Positions 16,240 to 23,942 of a stretch of DNA of 64,000 nucleotides are shown piece after piece. Every line of letters starts with the position of its first letter. The first letter of the stretch is position 1. The stretch is taken from assembly GCF_002105555.1 (NCBI RefSeq), contig NZ_CP020612.1, positions 186,001 to 250,000 of the forward strand. The letters run 5' to 3'. The stretch is from Paracoccus contaminans (lineage in GTDB: Bacteria > Pseudomonadota > Alphaproteobacteria > Rhodobacterales > Rhodobacteraceae). Position numbers and translations under genes: made by a program. The notes below the pieces were generated by a model. It saw only the letters and a list, made by a program, of their open reading frames with translations. It did no database searches and was not told where the DNA came from.

Positions 16240-17250
16240 TCAGTCTTCAATCGACGGTTTAGCCGCGATTGATACGGCCGAGAGCAGACGAGAGCGGAAG
16301 TTCTCATAGTCATCCCCTTCCTTGCTCATCAAGCCGGCGAGAGTAAAGAAGTGATTTGTCGACGGCGACTCAGCCCTAACCTTCGCCATATCAAGCCCTC
16401 CCACATTGACGACAGTCCAGCACTCCGCATATCCATCTTTCCGCGCCTTCTGGTGGCTCTTCTCGGCTTCCCCTATGCGGTTGTGGATATTGGACGCGTC
16501 CGTTCCGGCCTTCACCTCGATTGCTACTGCGTTAATATAGCGGCCGGGCGACACCTCTTCCTGAACGACAATGTCAGGGTCCGCAGCAAACCGGATTAGC
16601 ACAGACCTTCCTGTGGCGCTCTTAATTGTTATCCGAGTTTTATCATCATCCTCATCCGACAGACGGGCATGACCGACGATATCCTCGATAACTTCAAAGA
16701 CGTTGGATATGCCGAGCAAGCCGCGAACATTATTGGCGCCACCGCGCAACTGCGGCCCGAGGGTAAGAAGTGAGAGATCTTCGAGTCCACTTTTGCTGAC
16801 CTTCAGGTCAAGCTCTTTCATGCCGCGCAGCATTAGCGAGCCAGACGCGCATAGCGCCTGACAAATATCTTGTAGGTCGTTCGAGGCCGCCGTTCCAATG
16901 CGGCCCTTCTCTTCCATTGACTTGAAATGACCGACCCCAAATCCCGAGGCTCCGCCATAGAATTGTTTTTGAGAATATCCTAATAGGAGTCGATAATATG
17001 CGAGTAGCTGGGGGTTATCTTGCAACACACATGGCACGGCAAAAAGCAGTTCTCCCCGCAACCCTGCTGCTGCCAAGGTAGAAAGATCGTCCTTCGGGAC
17101 AAATTCTGCCAGCTGCGAGTCCAAATTCTCAATATCCAGACGTTGGACAGTAGCCGCAAGCGCCTCTTGTAGGTACTGAGGACGGAAGGTGTTAAGCTTA
17201 TTGGCAAAGGCGACCTGAAGCTCAGGAGGCGCAAAACTGAACTTACTCAC
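16240..17250 (-). CDS. Type II restriction endonuclease, XcyI-like (predicted CCCGGG)
   Basis: 336 residues resembling the XcyI restriction endonuclease family (RE_XcyI), whose prototype cuts CCCGGG. The N-terminus has FANKLNTFRPQYLQEALAAT and LLAYYRLLLGYSQKQFYGG. A PD-(D/E)xK core is readable: Asp226 in PDIVV and E245-x-K247 in AIEVKAG. The ATG overlaps the methyltransferase stop (ATGA), so modification is translated first and restriction is coupled to it. The coding region is distinctly more AT-rich than its neighbours, a sign of transfer. The specificity is inferred from family memory plus the type of the partner methyltransferase. Confidence 0.7.
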   Translation of the reverse strand: MSKFSFAPPELQVAFANKLNTFRPQYLQEALAATVQRLDIENLDSQLAEFVPKDDLSTLAAAGLRGELLFAVPCVLQDNPQLLAYYRLLLGYSQKQFYGGASGFGVGHFKSMEEKGRIGTAASNDLQDICQALCASGSLMLRGMKELDLKVSKSGLEDLSLLTLGPQLRGGANNVRGLLGISNVFEVIEDIVGHARLSDEDDDKTRITIKSATGRSVLIRFAADPDIVVQEEVSPGRYINAVAIEVKAGTDASNIHNRIGEAEKSHQKARKDGYAECWTVVNVGGLDMAKVRAESPSTNHFFTLAGLMSKEGDDYENFRSRLLSAVSIAAKPSIED

Positions 17251-18131
17251 GCCGCGACCCTCACAATGCGAGTTTCGGCAGCATTGAGCCTTTTCCGCGC
17301 CAACTCGACATAGGCAGGGTTGATTTCAACACCCACATACCGGCGGCCCTCACTTTGAGCCACCTCACCGACGGTTCCCGATCCAAAGAACGGATCCAGC
17401 ACAAAATCCCCCCTCCCCGAAGAGGCAAGGACACACGGACGGACGAGTTCGGGAGGGAAGGTCGCAAAATGCGCGCCCGCGTAGGGACGGGTGCGCACAT
17501 TCCAGACAGATCGGCGATTCCGCAGGCCGCCTGTCTCGGAACGCTCCTTTACCGCCTCGGCGTTATAGAGGTATTTCTCCGACTTCGTGAACATGAAGAG
17601 GAATTCGTGGCTGCGGTTCGGCCTGTCCTTCACGCTTTCGGGCATAGCGTTAGGCTTGTTCCAGACGATATCTGTTCGGAGATACCAGCCGTCATCTTGT
17701 AGCGCGAATGCCAGACGCCACGGAATCCCGAGCAAGTCCTTCGGCTTGAGGCCGTCAGGCGTGTCGGGCCGCACGCCCATGGCGCGCGCCGGATTCTTCT
17801 TATCTGCGGCTCGGTATCCTCGATTGCCGCTCGTGAAGCCGTCTCCGATGTTCAACCAGAGGGTGCCATCAGGTGTAAGCACCCGATGGACCTCGCGGAA
17901 CACGGCGACCAACCGATTGATGAACTGCGGCATCGTCTCTTCGAGGCCGATCTGGGTCTCCACGCCATAGTCCCGCAGTCCCCAGTATGGGGGAGAGGTC
18001 ATCGCGCACCTGATCGAGGCGGCCGGGAGTCTCCGAAGCACCGAGAGGGCGTCCCCTTGAAAGATGGTGGACTGCTCGAACGCGAGCGGCTCCGGCTCTT
18101 CTACCCGTCTAACCTCGACTTCTTGCGGCAT
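17247..18131 (-). CDS. Type II DNA methyltransferase, probably N4-cytosine (predicted CCCGGG)
   Basis: 294 residues, beta-class amino-methyltransferase: catalytic motif TSPPYWGLRDYG at residues 45-56 precedes the SAM-binding motif DPFFGSGTVGEVA near residue 245. SPPYW with GLRDYG is typical of the m4C enzymes of the Cfr9I/XcyI/SmaI kind. It protects element and host DNA from the adjacent endonuclease. First gene of the minus-strand R-M operon; the region 18132-18374 upstream presumably holds its promoter and shows no controller gene. ATG at 18131. Confidence 0.88.
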   Translation of the reverse strand: MPQEVEVRRVEEPEPLAFEQSTIFQGDALSVLRRLPAASIRCAMTSPPYWGLRDYGVETQIGLEETMPQFINRLVAVFREVHRVLTPDGTLWLNIGDGFTSGNRGYRAADKKNPARAMGVRPDTPDGLKPKDLLGIPWRLAFALQDDGWYLRTDIVWNKPNAMPESVKDRPNRSHEFLFMFTKSEKYLYNAEAVKERSETGGLRNRRSVWNVRTRPYAGAHFATFPPELVRPCVLASSGRGDFVLDPFFGSGTVGEVAQSEGRRYVGVEINPAYVELARKRLNAAETRIVRVAA

Positions 18132-18374
18132 CTTCGTCTCCTGTTCCCGTGTCAGTCTGTATAGCCCAGCAGGAGAAAAAACCTACTCGTTCTGGAAGCG
18201 TAGACCTCTATGGAAAGCAGGCAAGCAGGCTTCAAGGGGCGCTGCTCATTTTTTTCCGCATTGCGAGCGCCGAGCCCACTTGCTACACGGCGTCATCATC
18301 GTTCTGGTCGGCGGGCCGGGGCGGGCGGCAGAAGAGCTTGATAGTAGGTGAGTTTTCCGGGATTTTGGTGGGGC

Positions 18375-18393
18375 TCCTACCGCCCCAGCCAGT
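18375..18393 (+). repeat. attR core (19-bp direct repeat)
   Basis: Exact copy of 10977-10995 but not part of a tRNA; flanking bases differ on both sides, which fixes the repeat length at 19. It marks the distal end of the integrated element. Confidence 0.9.
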
Positions 18394-18568
18394 CAGTTTC
18401 CTTCCATCGGTCTCTTTCGGACGGCACCCGGATAGTTGCGGGTTTGCGGTCGCTTACGGCTGCGGTTCTGTATCCGAGACTGATGTTTCTCCCTCTCATC
18501 GCCTCATTCCGCGCCGGCGTCTCAGCGGCCGTGTTTTGTCGTGCGGTTTGGGGTCCGCGGACGGTTTA

Positions 18569-18750
18569 CAGGGAATATACAGGGAATCTGGGCGCCAGAC
18601 GCGCCGGAAACGCTGTTTGATTCCCGATTATCCCAAGCGATTTCAGATCCTTGCGGGCAAATACCCTGCGCTTCGGAACAGGGAATTAAATCATGCCGAA
18701 CAGGGAATAAAATCCGCCGGAACAGGGAAGCCCCAGGGAAGAACAGGGAA
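18569..18750. repeat. CAGGGAA repeats downstream of the serine recombinase
   Basis: Seven copies of CAGGGAA start at 18569, 18580, 18679, 18701, 18723, 18734 and 18744. The copies at 18679, 18701 and 18723 are exactly 22 bases apart with related flanks (GGAACAGGGAA, CGAACAGGGAA). They end 16 bases from the recombinase stop. The rest of the 372-base gap 18394-18765 holds no recognisable gene. Confidence 0.7.
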
Positions 18751-18765
18751 CGCCGCGGGTCCGCC

Positions 18766-20439
18766 TCAGGCGGGCCGGATGCCGGCGCGCCTGGACTGCG
18801 CCTGCCAGTCAGAGGGCAACTCCGGGCGGGTCAGGCGGTTCAGGGTAAGGCCCTCGGGCTGGGTGCCATCGAGGATCGCCTTCTGGATCGCAGGGGCCAG
18901 CAGGGCCAGCTGCAGGTGCACCCGCAGGCAGCCCTCGGAGATGCCGTCGGCCCTGGCCAGGCCGGCGATGTCGCGGCCGGCCCGGATTGCGTTGAGCCAG
19001 CGATGCGCGCGGGCGAGCGCCGCGACCAGTTTGGGGTCCGGATCCCGGGGCCGCTCGCCGATCACCAGCCGCGCCTCGACGCCCCGCCGGCGGATCGACG
19101 TGGGTGCGGTGATGGACAGGGCGGTGTCCGATATCTCTGCAGGATCGACACCGAGGAGAGCGGCAAGGCCGGAGCGCCGCAGTTGCAGCGCGGTTGTCTC
19201 GCGACCGACGGTTCCGCTCTCGACGAGATCGAGCAGCCTGCCCCGCCGGGCGGCATCCGACGCCGCCGCCGGCTGGACAAGGTCGATCAAGGCGGCGGCG
19301 AACTGCTCGTGCTTGGACAGGTCCGGCACCGCCAACAGCGTGTGGCCGGCCAAGGCGCGGGCAAGCTGGGCGCGTACGGCCTCCGCGACCTGCGCCTTAA
19401 GGGATGCGGCCGGCAGCCGCCAGCCCTGCGGGTCCGGCGGCCCCGAGATCATCCGGTTGGAGACATAGTAGCGGTACCGCCGCGTGCCCTTCGCCGTGTG
19501 CGTCGGGGTCAGTCGGTCGCCGGTCTCGTCGACCAGCTTGCCGGTGAGCGGGGCGGGGTCGCGCGCGGCGGCCTGCGCGCCCCGCCCCCTGCCCGACTTC
19601 TGCTGCAGCAGCGCCTGCACCCGGCTCCACTGGTCCTCGTCGATGATCGCCGGATGCTGCCCCTCGTGGTCGGCGCCACCATGGCGTGTACGACCCCGAT
19701 AGACCGGGTTGGTCAGCAGGTAATGCAGCTGTCCGCGCCCGAGCGGGCGGTTGCCGATCTCGCGACCATCCCGGCCCTCCCGCGCCTTCGAACGCAGGCC
19801 GCGGCGCTGCACCTCCTCGGTCAGCGCCCGCAGACAGCCGGCCTGCTCGTAAAGATCGAAGATCAGGCGAACGGTCGCCGCCTCGGCGTCATTCACGACC
19901 AGCACCTGCGCGCGCGGATCAGGGTGACGGTCATAGCCGAGCGGCAGCGTGCCCCCCATCCACAGGCCCCGCTTCTTCGACGCGGCGATCTTGTCCCGGA
20001 TCCGCTCGCCCGCCACCTCGCGCTCGAACTGGGCAAAGCTGAGCAGCACGTTCAGCGTCAGGCGGCCCATGGAGGTCGAGGTGTTGAAGGCCTGGGTCAC
20101 GGAGACAAACGAGCAGCCCTTCGCCTCGAGCCGTTCGACCAGCCGGGCGAAGTCCGCCAGCGACCGGGTCAGGCGGTCGATCTTGTAGACCACGATCATC
20201 GACACCCGCCCGGCATCAACCTCGGCCAGCAGCCGCTGCAGCGCCGGACGATCGGTATTGCCGCCCGAGAAGCCGCCATCGTCGTAGCGGTCCCGGACCA
20301 GCTTCCAGCCCTCGTGCTTCTGGCTGGCGACATAGGCCGCACAGGACTCATACTGGGCGTCGAGGGTGTTGAACCCCTGCTCCAGCCCCTCCTCGCTCGA
20401 CTTGCGGGTGTAGATCGCGCAGCGGACGGGCGAGGTCAT
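18766..20439 (-). CDS. Large serine recombinase (resolvase/recombinase/zinc-ribbon)
   Basis: 557 residues. N-terminal resolvase domain: CAIYTRKSSEEGLEQGFNTL with nucleophile Ser near residue 14, DGGFSGGNTDRPALQRLL, and VVYKIDRLTRSLADFARLVE. A recombinase domain follows (WMGGTLPLGYD, LLTNPVYRGRTRH) and then a long C-terminal region; the zinc-ribbon area reads GDRLTPTHTAKGTRRYRYYV without obvious paired Cys. The ATG at 20439 overlaps the stop of the DUF2924 gene (ATGA); an in-frame TTG at 20445 is less likely. It probably moves or moved this accessory block; the partner sites are unknown, with the CAGGGAA repeats at its 3' side being a candidate. Confidence 0.92.
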   Translation of the reverse strand: MTSPVRCAIYTRKSSEEGLEQGFNTLDAQYESCAAYVASQKHEGWKLVRDRYDDGGFSGGNTDRPALQRLLAEVDAGRVSMIVVYKIDRLTRSLADFARLVERLEAKGCSFVSVTQAFNTSTSMGRLTLNVLLSFAQFEREVAGERIRDKIAASKKRGLWMGGTLPLGYDRHPDPRAQVLVVNDAEAATVRLIFDLYEQAGCLRALTEEVQRRGLRSKAREGRDGREIGNRPLGRGQLHYLLTNPVYRGRTRHGGADHEGQHPAIIDEDQWSRVQALLQQKSGRGRGAQAAARDPAPLTGKLVDETGDRLTPTHTAKGTRRYRYYVSNRMISGPPDPQGWRLPAASLKAQVAEAVRAQLARALAGHTLLAVPDLSKHEQFAAALIDLVQPAAASDAARRGRLLDLVESGTVGRETTALQLRRSGLAALLGVDPAEISDTALSITAPTSIRRRGVEARLVIGERPRDPDPKLVAALARAHRWLNAIRAGRDIAGLARADGISEGCLRVHLQLALLAPAIQKAILDGTQPEGLTLNRLTRPELPSDWQAQSRRAGIRPA

Positions 20440-21044
20440 GGCCAAACCTCGGCATGACGGGGGTTCAAACCTGTCCGCGCTGACGGTCCGGACGGGATCG
20501 CCGGACCGGCCCGCCCCCTGTCCGCCTTACCCGCTCGCGCGGGCGTCTGCCGAGCCTTCTTGTCACGGGCATTGCGCTCCGCGTTCAGCCCGAAGAACCG
20601 CGGTCCCGACCAGTGCGCACCGGTGATCTCGCGGGCGATCACCGACAGCGACCGCCAGGTCTGCCCATTCCAGCGGTACCCGTCCGGCGTGATCTCGACG
20701 ACATGGGTGATCCCGTTCCACTCGCGCAGCAATCGCCCGCCGGCCTTGGGCTCGGCCGTCCGGGCGCGCGCGCCGCCTGCCGCGAGCCTGGTGAGCCGCG
20801 CCTCCAGCCCCTCCGGCCAGCCCCCCGCGGCTCTGAGCTGCAGGTCGAACGCAAGGACCCGCCGCAGGAGCGGCTGGCTCATCGATCGCGGCGGCGCGCT
20901 GCCGTGAAGCGCCCGCCAGGCCGCGGCGAGACCCGTGCGGTCGAGAGCCAGAATCTCGGCAACGAAGAGCGCCAGCTCTGCCGAAGCAGCTGCAGTGGTC
21001 GCTGGTCTCCTGCTTGCGGCTGCAAGGCGGGGTCGCGGCGTCAT
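20436..21044 (-). CDS. DUF2924 domain-containing protein
   Basis: 202 residues matching the DUF2924 pattern: LDRTGLAAAWRALHGSAPP, LLRRVLAFDLQ, GGRLLREWNGITHVVEITPD and GYRWNGQTWRSLSVIAREIT followed by HWSGPRFFGL. DUF2924 genes commonly lie directly upstream of large serine recombinases in alphaproteobacteria, as here, with overlapping stop and start. Function unknown; a DNA-binding partner of the recombinase is a reasonable guess. The basic C-terminal tail (about 160-202) looks disordered. Confidence 0.85.
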   Translation of the reverse strand: MTPRPRLAAASRRPATTAAASAELALFVAEILALDRTGLAAAWRALHGSAPPRSMSQPLLRRVLAFDLQLRAAGGWPEGLEARLTRLAAGGARARTAEPKAGGRLLREWNGITHVVEITPDGYRWNGQTWRSLSVIAREITGAHWSGPRFFGLNAERNARDKKARQTPARAGKADRGRAGPAIPSGPSARTGLNPRHAEVWP

Positions 21045-21194
21045 GGTGATGGTATGCTCCGGGTTGCGGCAGCGTTTGCGCCGCCTGTTACCCGGACAAG
21101 CCCGACGCGCGGTCGGGCTTACCGTCCATCACGCTCGCCCCGGCAGAGAAGTCCAGTCTCCCAGAGGTTCGGTCGCCGGAGCCTCAACGGAGCT

Positions 21195-22085
21195 TCAGCG
21201 GAATCGCGGCTGCCAGGGCCGGTCCGACCGCGCGTCGTCCTCCGCTCCATCCTCGTCCTCACGTGCAAGGTCTTCGCTGCTGAGCACGGTCAGCGTCCGC
21301 CCCGATCGCCCCAGCCCGATGATCTCCTCGTCGAGCTCGAGGGCACGCGCACCGTCGAACCAGTCGCAGAGGCGGCAGGTGCCGACGGCGCGATGACCCA
21401 GCCCGATGGCCGACAGGTCGGCGTTGAACCCCGCGGTCACCGTCGCCGGGAGCGGTTGCCCCTTGCGTGGATACGGCAGGCGCCCGAGCCGCCGGAAGCC
21501 GGGCGACAGAAACGCGTAATCGACCTGGTCCCCGTGGCTGACAATGACCGCAACCGGGCGGTCGGCCTGTCGCGCGCAGGCGATCGCGGCGGCTCGGATC
21601 GACACAGCCGCGCGGTCCCGCAGTGCCAGGATCGCGTCAAGCCCAACCGGCAGTTCGGCCAGCAATGCCCGCACCGGTCCCGCCGGCATCAGCAGCGCCG
21701 CCGCGAACTGGTCCGCCTCGACCTCGAGCGCCGACTTCCGCCCCCTGAACCCGGCATTCGAGGAATGCCGGCCGCCCTGGCTCAGGATCATCTGCGGATG
21801 GCCCTCAAGGAAGTAATGCCCGAGCTCGTGGGCGACCGAGAAACGCTCGAAGCCCGGATTGCCCGGCGAGGCGCGGTAAAGGATCGCAGCCTCGGTCCCC
21901 ATCAGCAGGAACACGCCGCTCACCCCGCTCTCGTCCGCCGGCAACGGCTGAACGCGGATACCCTCGGCCGCGGCGATGAGGAACGGGTCAACGGGCAGAG
22001 CGGTCATTCCGTGCCGGCGGGCGACCTCCTCGCCCATTCGCTGCGCCATCTCCTCGCGGGGCCTGGACGCAGCGCTCGTGTTCAA
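21195..22085 (-). CDS. ImmA/IrrE family metallopeptidase
   Basis: 296 residues. Zinc protease motif HELGH at residues 86-90 (in FSVAHELGHYFLEGHP) with the downstream acidic helix ALEVEADQFAAALLMP supplying the third ligand. In ICEBs1-like elements ImmA cleaves the adjacent XRE repressor to switch on the element; here the gene overlaps the XRE gene by 4 bases (TTG start overlapping its TGA), which supports that pairing. A C-terminal extension of about 150 residues includes a Cys pair (GTCRLCDWF) and an acidic tail, possibly a sensing domain. Confidence 0.86.
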   Translation of the reverse strand: MNTSAASRPREEMAQRMGEEVARRHGMTALPVDPFLIAAAEGIRVQPLPADESGVSGVFLLMGTEAAILYRASPGNPGFERFSVAHELGHYFLEGHPQMILSQGGRHSSNAGFRGRKSALEVEADQFAAALLMPAGPVRALLAELPVGLDAILALRDRAAVSIRAAAIACARQADRPVAVIVSHGDQVDYAFLSPGFRRLGRLPYPRKGQPLPATVTAGFNADLSAIGLGHRAVGTCRLCDWFDGARALELDEEIIGLGRSGRTLTVLSSEDLAREDEDGAEDDARSDRPWQPRFR

Positions 22086-22423
22086 GGCGACCCGGCCTTC
22101 TGCGCTGCCAGCGCGTCGATCATCACCTGGATCCGCTCACGGTCAGCGGCGCTCAGCAGCTCCTCATTGCGGAATGCCGTGGTGGCCCCGGCCATGTCGG
22201 GACTTGTCCCGAGCAAGTAGTCCGCCGAGACACCCAGCGCCTTGGCCAGGGCGCGGATATTGGCAAAGGACGGGTTGCGGCGGCCGTGCTCGAAGTGCCC
22301 GATCGCCGCCGGCTGAAGGCCCGCCTTGCGGGCCAGTTCCGACTGGTTCAGTCCGCGCGCTTCACGCGCCGCGACGAGCCGCGGGCCGATGCCCAAGGAC
22401 GCGATGCCGTCAGCGCTTGACAT
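22082..22423 (-). CDS. XRE-family transcriptional repressor
   Basis: 113 residues with a Cro/C1-type HTH at about residues 14-68: GPRLVAAREARGLNQSELAR, KAGLQPAAIGHFEHGRRNPS, LAKALGVSADYLLGTSPD. A short C-terminal helix (DRERIQVMIDALAAQ) may dimerise. Paired with ImmA, and divergent from the ParB-methyltransferase gene across a 163-base gap containing two copies of an 11-bp sequence that could be its operators. Confidence 0.9.
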   Translation of the reverse strand: MSSADGIASLGIGPRLVAAREARGLNQSELARKAGLQPAAIGHFEHGRRNPSFANIRALAKALGVSADYLLGTSPDMAGATTAFRNEELLSAADRERIQVMIDALAAQKAGSP

Positions 22424-22425
22424 GA

Positions 22426-22518
22426 TACGGATTCGTAGTATATGACGCTCTCATATTGTCTATCCTGCCACCGGGCGCTTTGCGCCTTTTCTTTGATCCG
22501 CCAACCCTACGGATTCGT
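22426..22518. promoter_or_regulatory. Divergent control region with two TACGGATTCGT repeats
   Basis: TACGGATTCGT occurs at 22426-22436, just upstream of the XRE start codon, and again at 22508-22518 in the leader of the methyltransferase gene, 82 bases apart in direct orientation. Between them is an AT-rich patch (TAGTATATGAC, TCATATTGTC) likely to hold the promoters. A candidate autoregulatory operator pair for the XRE protein. Confidence 0.5.
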
Positions 22519-22586
22519 CAATGACGTTACGCACAACAACGATGAGCGTCAAGGCCAACGAGCACCGCACAGCACAGGAGACCACC

Positions 22587-23942
22587 ATGGTTGACCTTCA
22601 CATCGAGCAGATCGCTCCCGCCGCGCTGACACCGTGGGCCCGCAATGCCCGCACCCACTCGAAGAAGCAGCTCCGCCAGATCGCGGACAGCATCCGCAGC
22701 TTCGGCTTCACCAACCCGGTCCTCATCGACCGCCAGAATATCATCCTCGCCGGCCACGGCCGCGTCGAGGCCGCCAGGATGATCGGGATGGTCTCCGTCC
22801 CGTGCGTCCGCCTCGAGCACATGACCGAGGAGCAGAAGCGCGCCTATGTCATCGCCGACAACAAGATCGCCCTCAACGCCGGCTGGGACGACACCATCCT
22901 TGCCGAGGAACTGCAGGCGTTGTCCCAGGCCGACCTCGACTTCGACCTTGGCGTGATCGGATTCGAGGTCGCCGAGATCGACCGCCTCGTCGAAGGCCTG
23001 GCGCCCGAAGAACCCGACGATCCCGCGGACGATGCCCTGCCCGCATCGCCCCCGCCCCGCTGCCGGCTCGGCGATGTCTGGGCGCTCGGTCCGCACCGCC
23101 TGGTGATCGGCGACAGCCTCGACCCTGACGTTGTCGCCGGGCTGATGAACGGGGCAGAGGCCCGCATGGTGTTCACCGATCCGCCCTACAACGTCCCGAT
23201 CGACGGGCACGTGGGCGGGGCCGGCAAGGTCAAGCACCGCGAGTTCGCCATGGCCGCCGGCGAGATGACCAGGGGCGAGTTCACGGCCTTCCTGCTCCGC
23301 GCCCTGCAGAACCACGCCGACCACAGCTGCGACGGCTCCATCCACTTCGTCTGCATGGACTGGCGCCACATGGGCGAGCTGCTCGAGGCCGGCGCCTCCG
23401 TCTACGACGAGCTCAAGAACCTTGTCGTCTGGGTCAAGGACAACGGCGGCATGGGCACCTTCTATCGCTCGCGCCACGAGCTGGTGTTCGTGTTCAAGAA
23501 GGGCACCGCCCCGCACGTCAACAGCTTCGGCCTGGGCGAGGGCGGCCGCTACCGCACCAACGTCTGGCAATATCGCGGGGTCAACACCATGCGCACCGGG
23601 CGCATGGAGGAACTCGCCATGCACCCCACGGTCAAGCCGGTCCAGATGATCGCCGATGCCCTCAAGGACTGCTCCGCCCGCGGCGACATCGTCCTCGACC
23701 TCTTCGGCGGCTCCGGCTCCACCCTCATCGCCGCCGAGAAGACCGGCCGCCGGGCCCGACTGTGCGAGATCGACCCGCTCTATGGCGATGTCATCCTCGC
23801 CCGTTGGGAGCGCCTCGCCCACGACGACGCCGAGCAGCTGGTCTGCGGCTGGGCACCCCCCATTGCTGCGGCCAACCTTGAACCGGGCACCCTTGCGCGG
23901 GTATCCACCATCGCGTGTGGCAGCGACGAGGCCGCGGCGTGA
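22587..23942 (+). CDS. ParB N-terminal domain fused to DNA methyltransferase
   Basis: 451 residues. Residues 1 to about 100 are a ParB/sulfiredoxin-like domain (SIRSFGFTNPVLIDRQNIIL, AGHGRVEAARMIGM, YVIADNKIALNAGWD). A beta-class amino-methyltransferase follows with FTDPPYN near residue 196 and LDLFGGSGSTLIAAEKTGR near 370. DPPY favours adenine N6 but cytosine N4 cannot be excluded. Such fusions are common in prophages, usually without a cognate nuclease. AGGAG 7 bases before the ATG at 22587 fixes the start over in-frame upstream ATGs. The stop overlaps the next gene's GTG. Confidence 0.9.
   Translation: MVDLHIEQIAPAALTPWARNARTHSKKQLRQIADSIRSFGFTNPVLIDRQNIILAGHGRVEAARMIGMVSVPCVRLEHMTEEQKRAYVIADNKIALNAGWDDTILAEELQALSQADLDFDLGVIGFEVAEIDRLVEGLAPEEPDDPADDALPASPPPRCRLGDVWALGPHRLVIGDSLDPDVVAGLMNGAEARMVFTDPPYNVPIDGHVGGAGKVKHREFAMAAGEMTRGEFTAFLLRALQNHADHSCDGSIHFVCMDWRHMGELLEAGASVYDELKNLVVWVKDNGGMGTFYRSRHELVFVFKKGTAPHVNSFGLGEGGRYRTNVWQYRGVNTMRTGRMEELAMHPTVKPVQMIADALKDCSARGDIVLDLFGGSGSTLIAAEKTGRRARLCEIDPLYGDVILARWERLAHDDAEQLVCGWAPPIAAANLEPGTLARVSTIACGSDEAAA

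Larger units (their letters stand above)
10977..18393. mobile_element. Integrated plasmid-like mobilizable element at tRNA-Gln carrying a type II R-M system
   Basis: Bounded by identical 19-bp repeats, the left one inside the tRNA-Gln 3' end and the right one isolated; one element copy is 7398 bp. A tyrosine integrase lies immediately inside attL. Interior genes: a Rep-like protein preceded by iterons and hairpins, a MobV/Pre-like gene, a small unknown gene, and a restriction-modification pair. Base composition dips to AT-rich in the origin (about 12650-13300) and endonuclease (about 16240-17250) segments, unlike the host. The gene set (integrase, Rep, Mob, cargo) fits an integrative mobilizable plasmid. 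Excision and replication are inferred, not shown. Confidence 0.85.

Noticed and set aside
18541..20457. 638-residue plus-strand open frame over the recombinase
   Set aside because: Antisense shadow of a gene with clear catalytic motifs; no family-like sequence.
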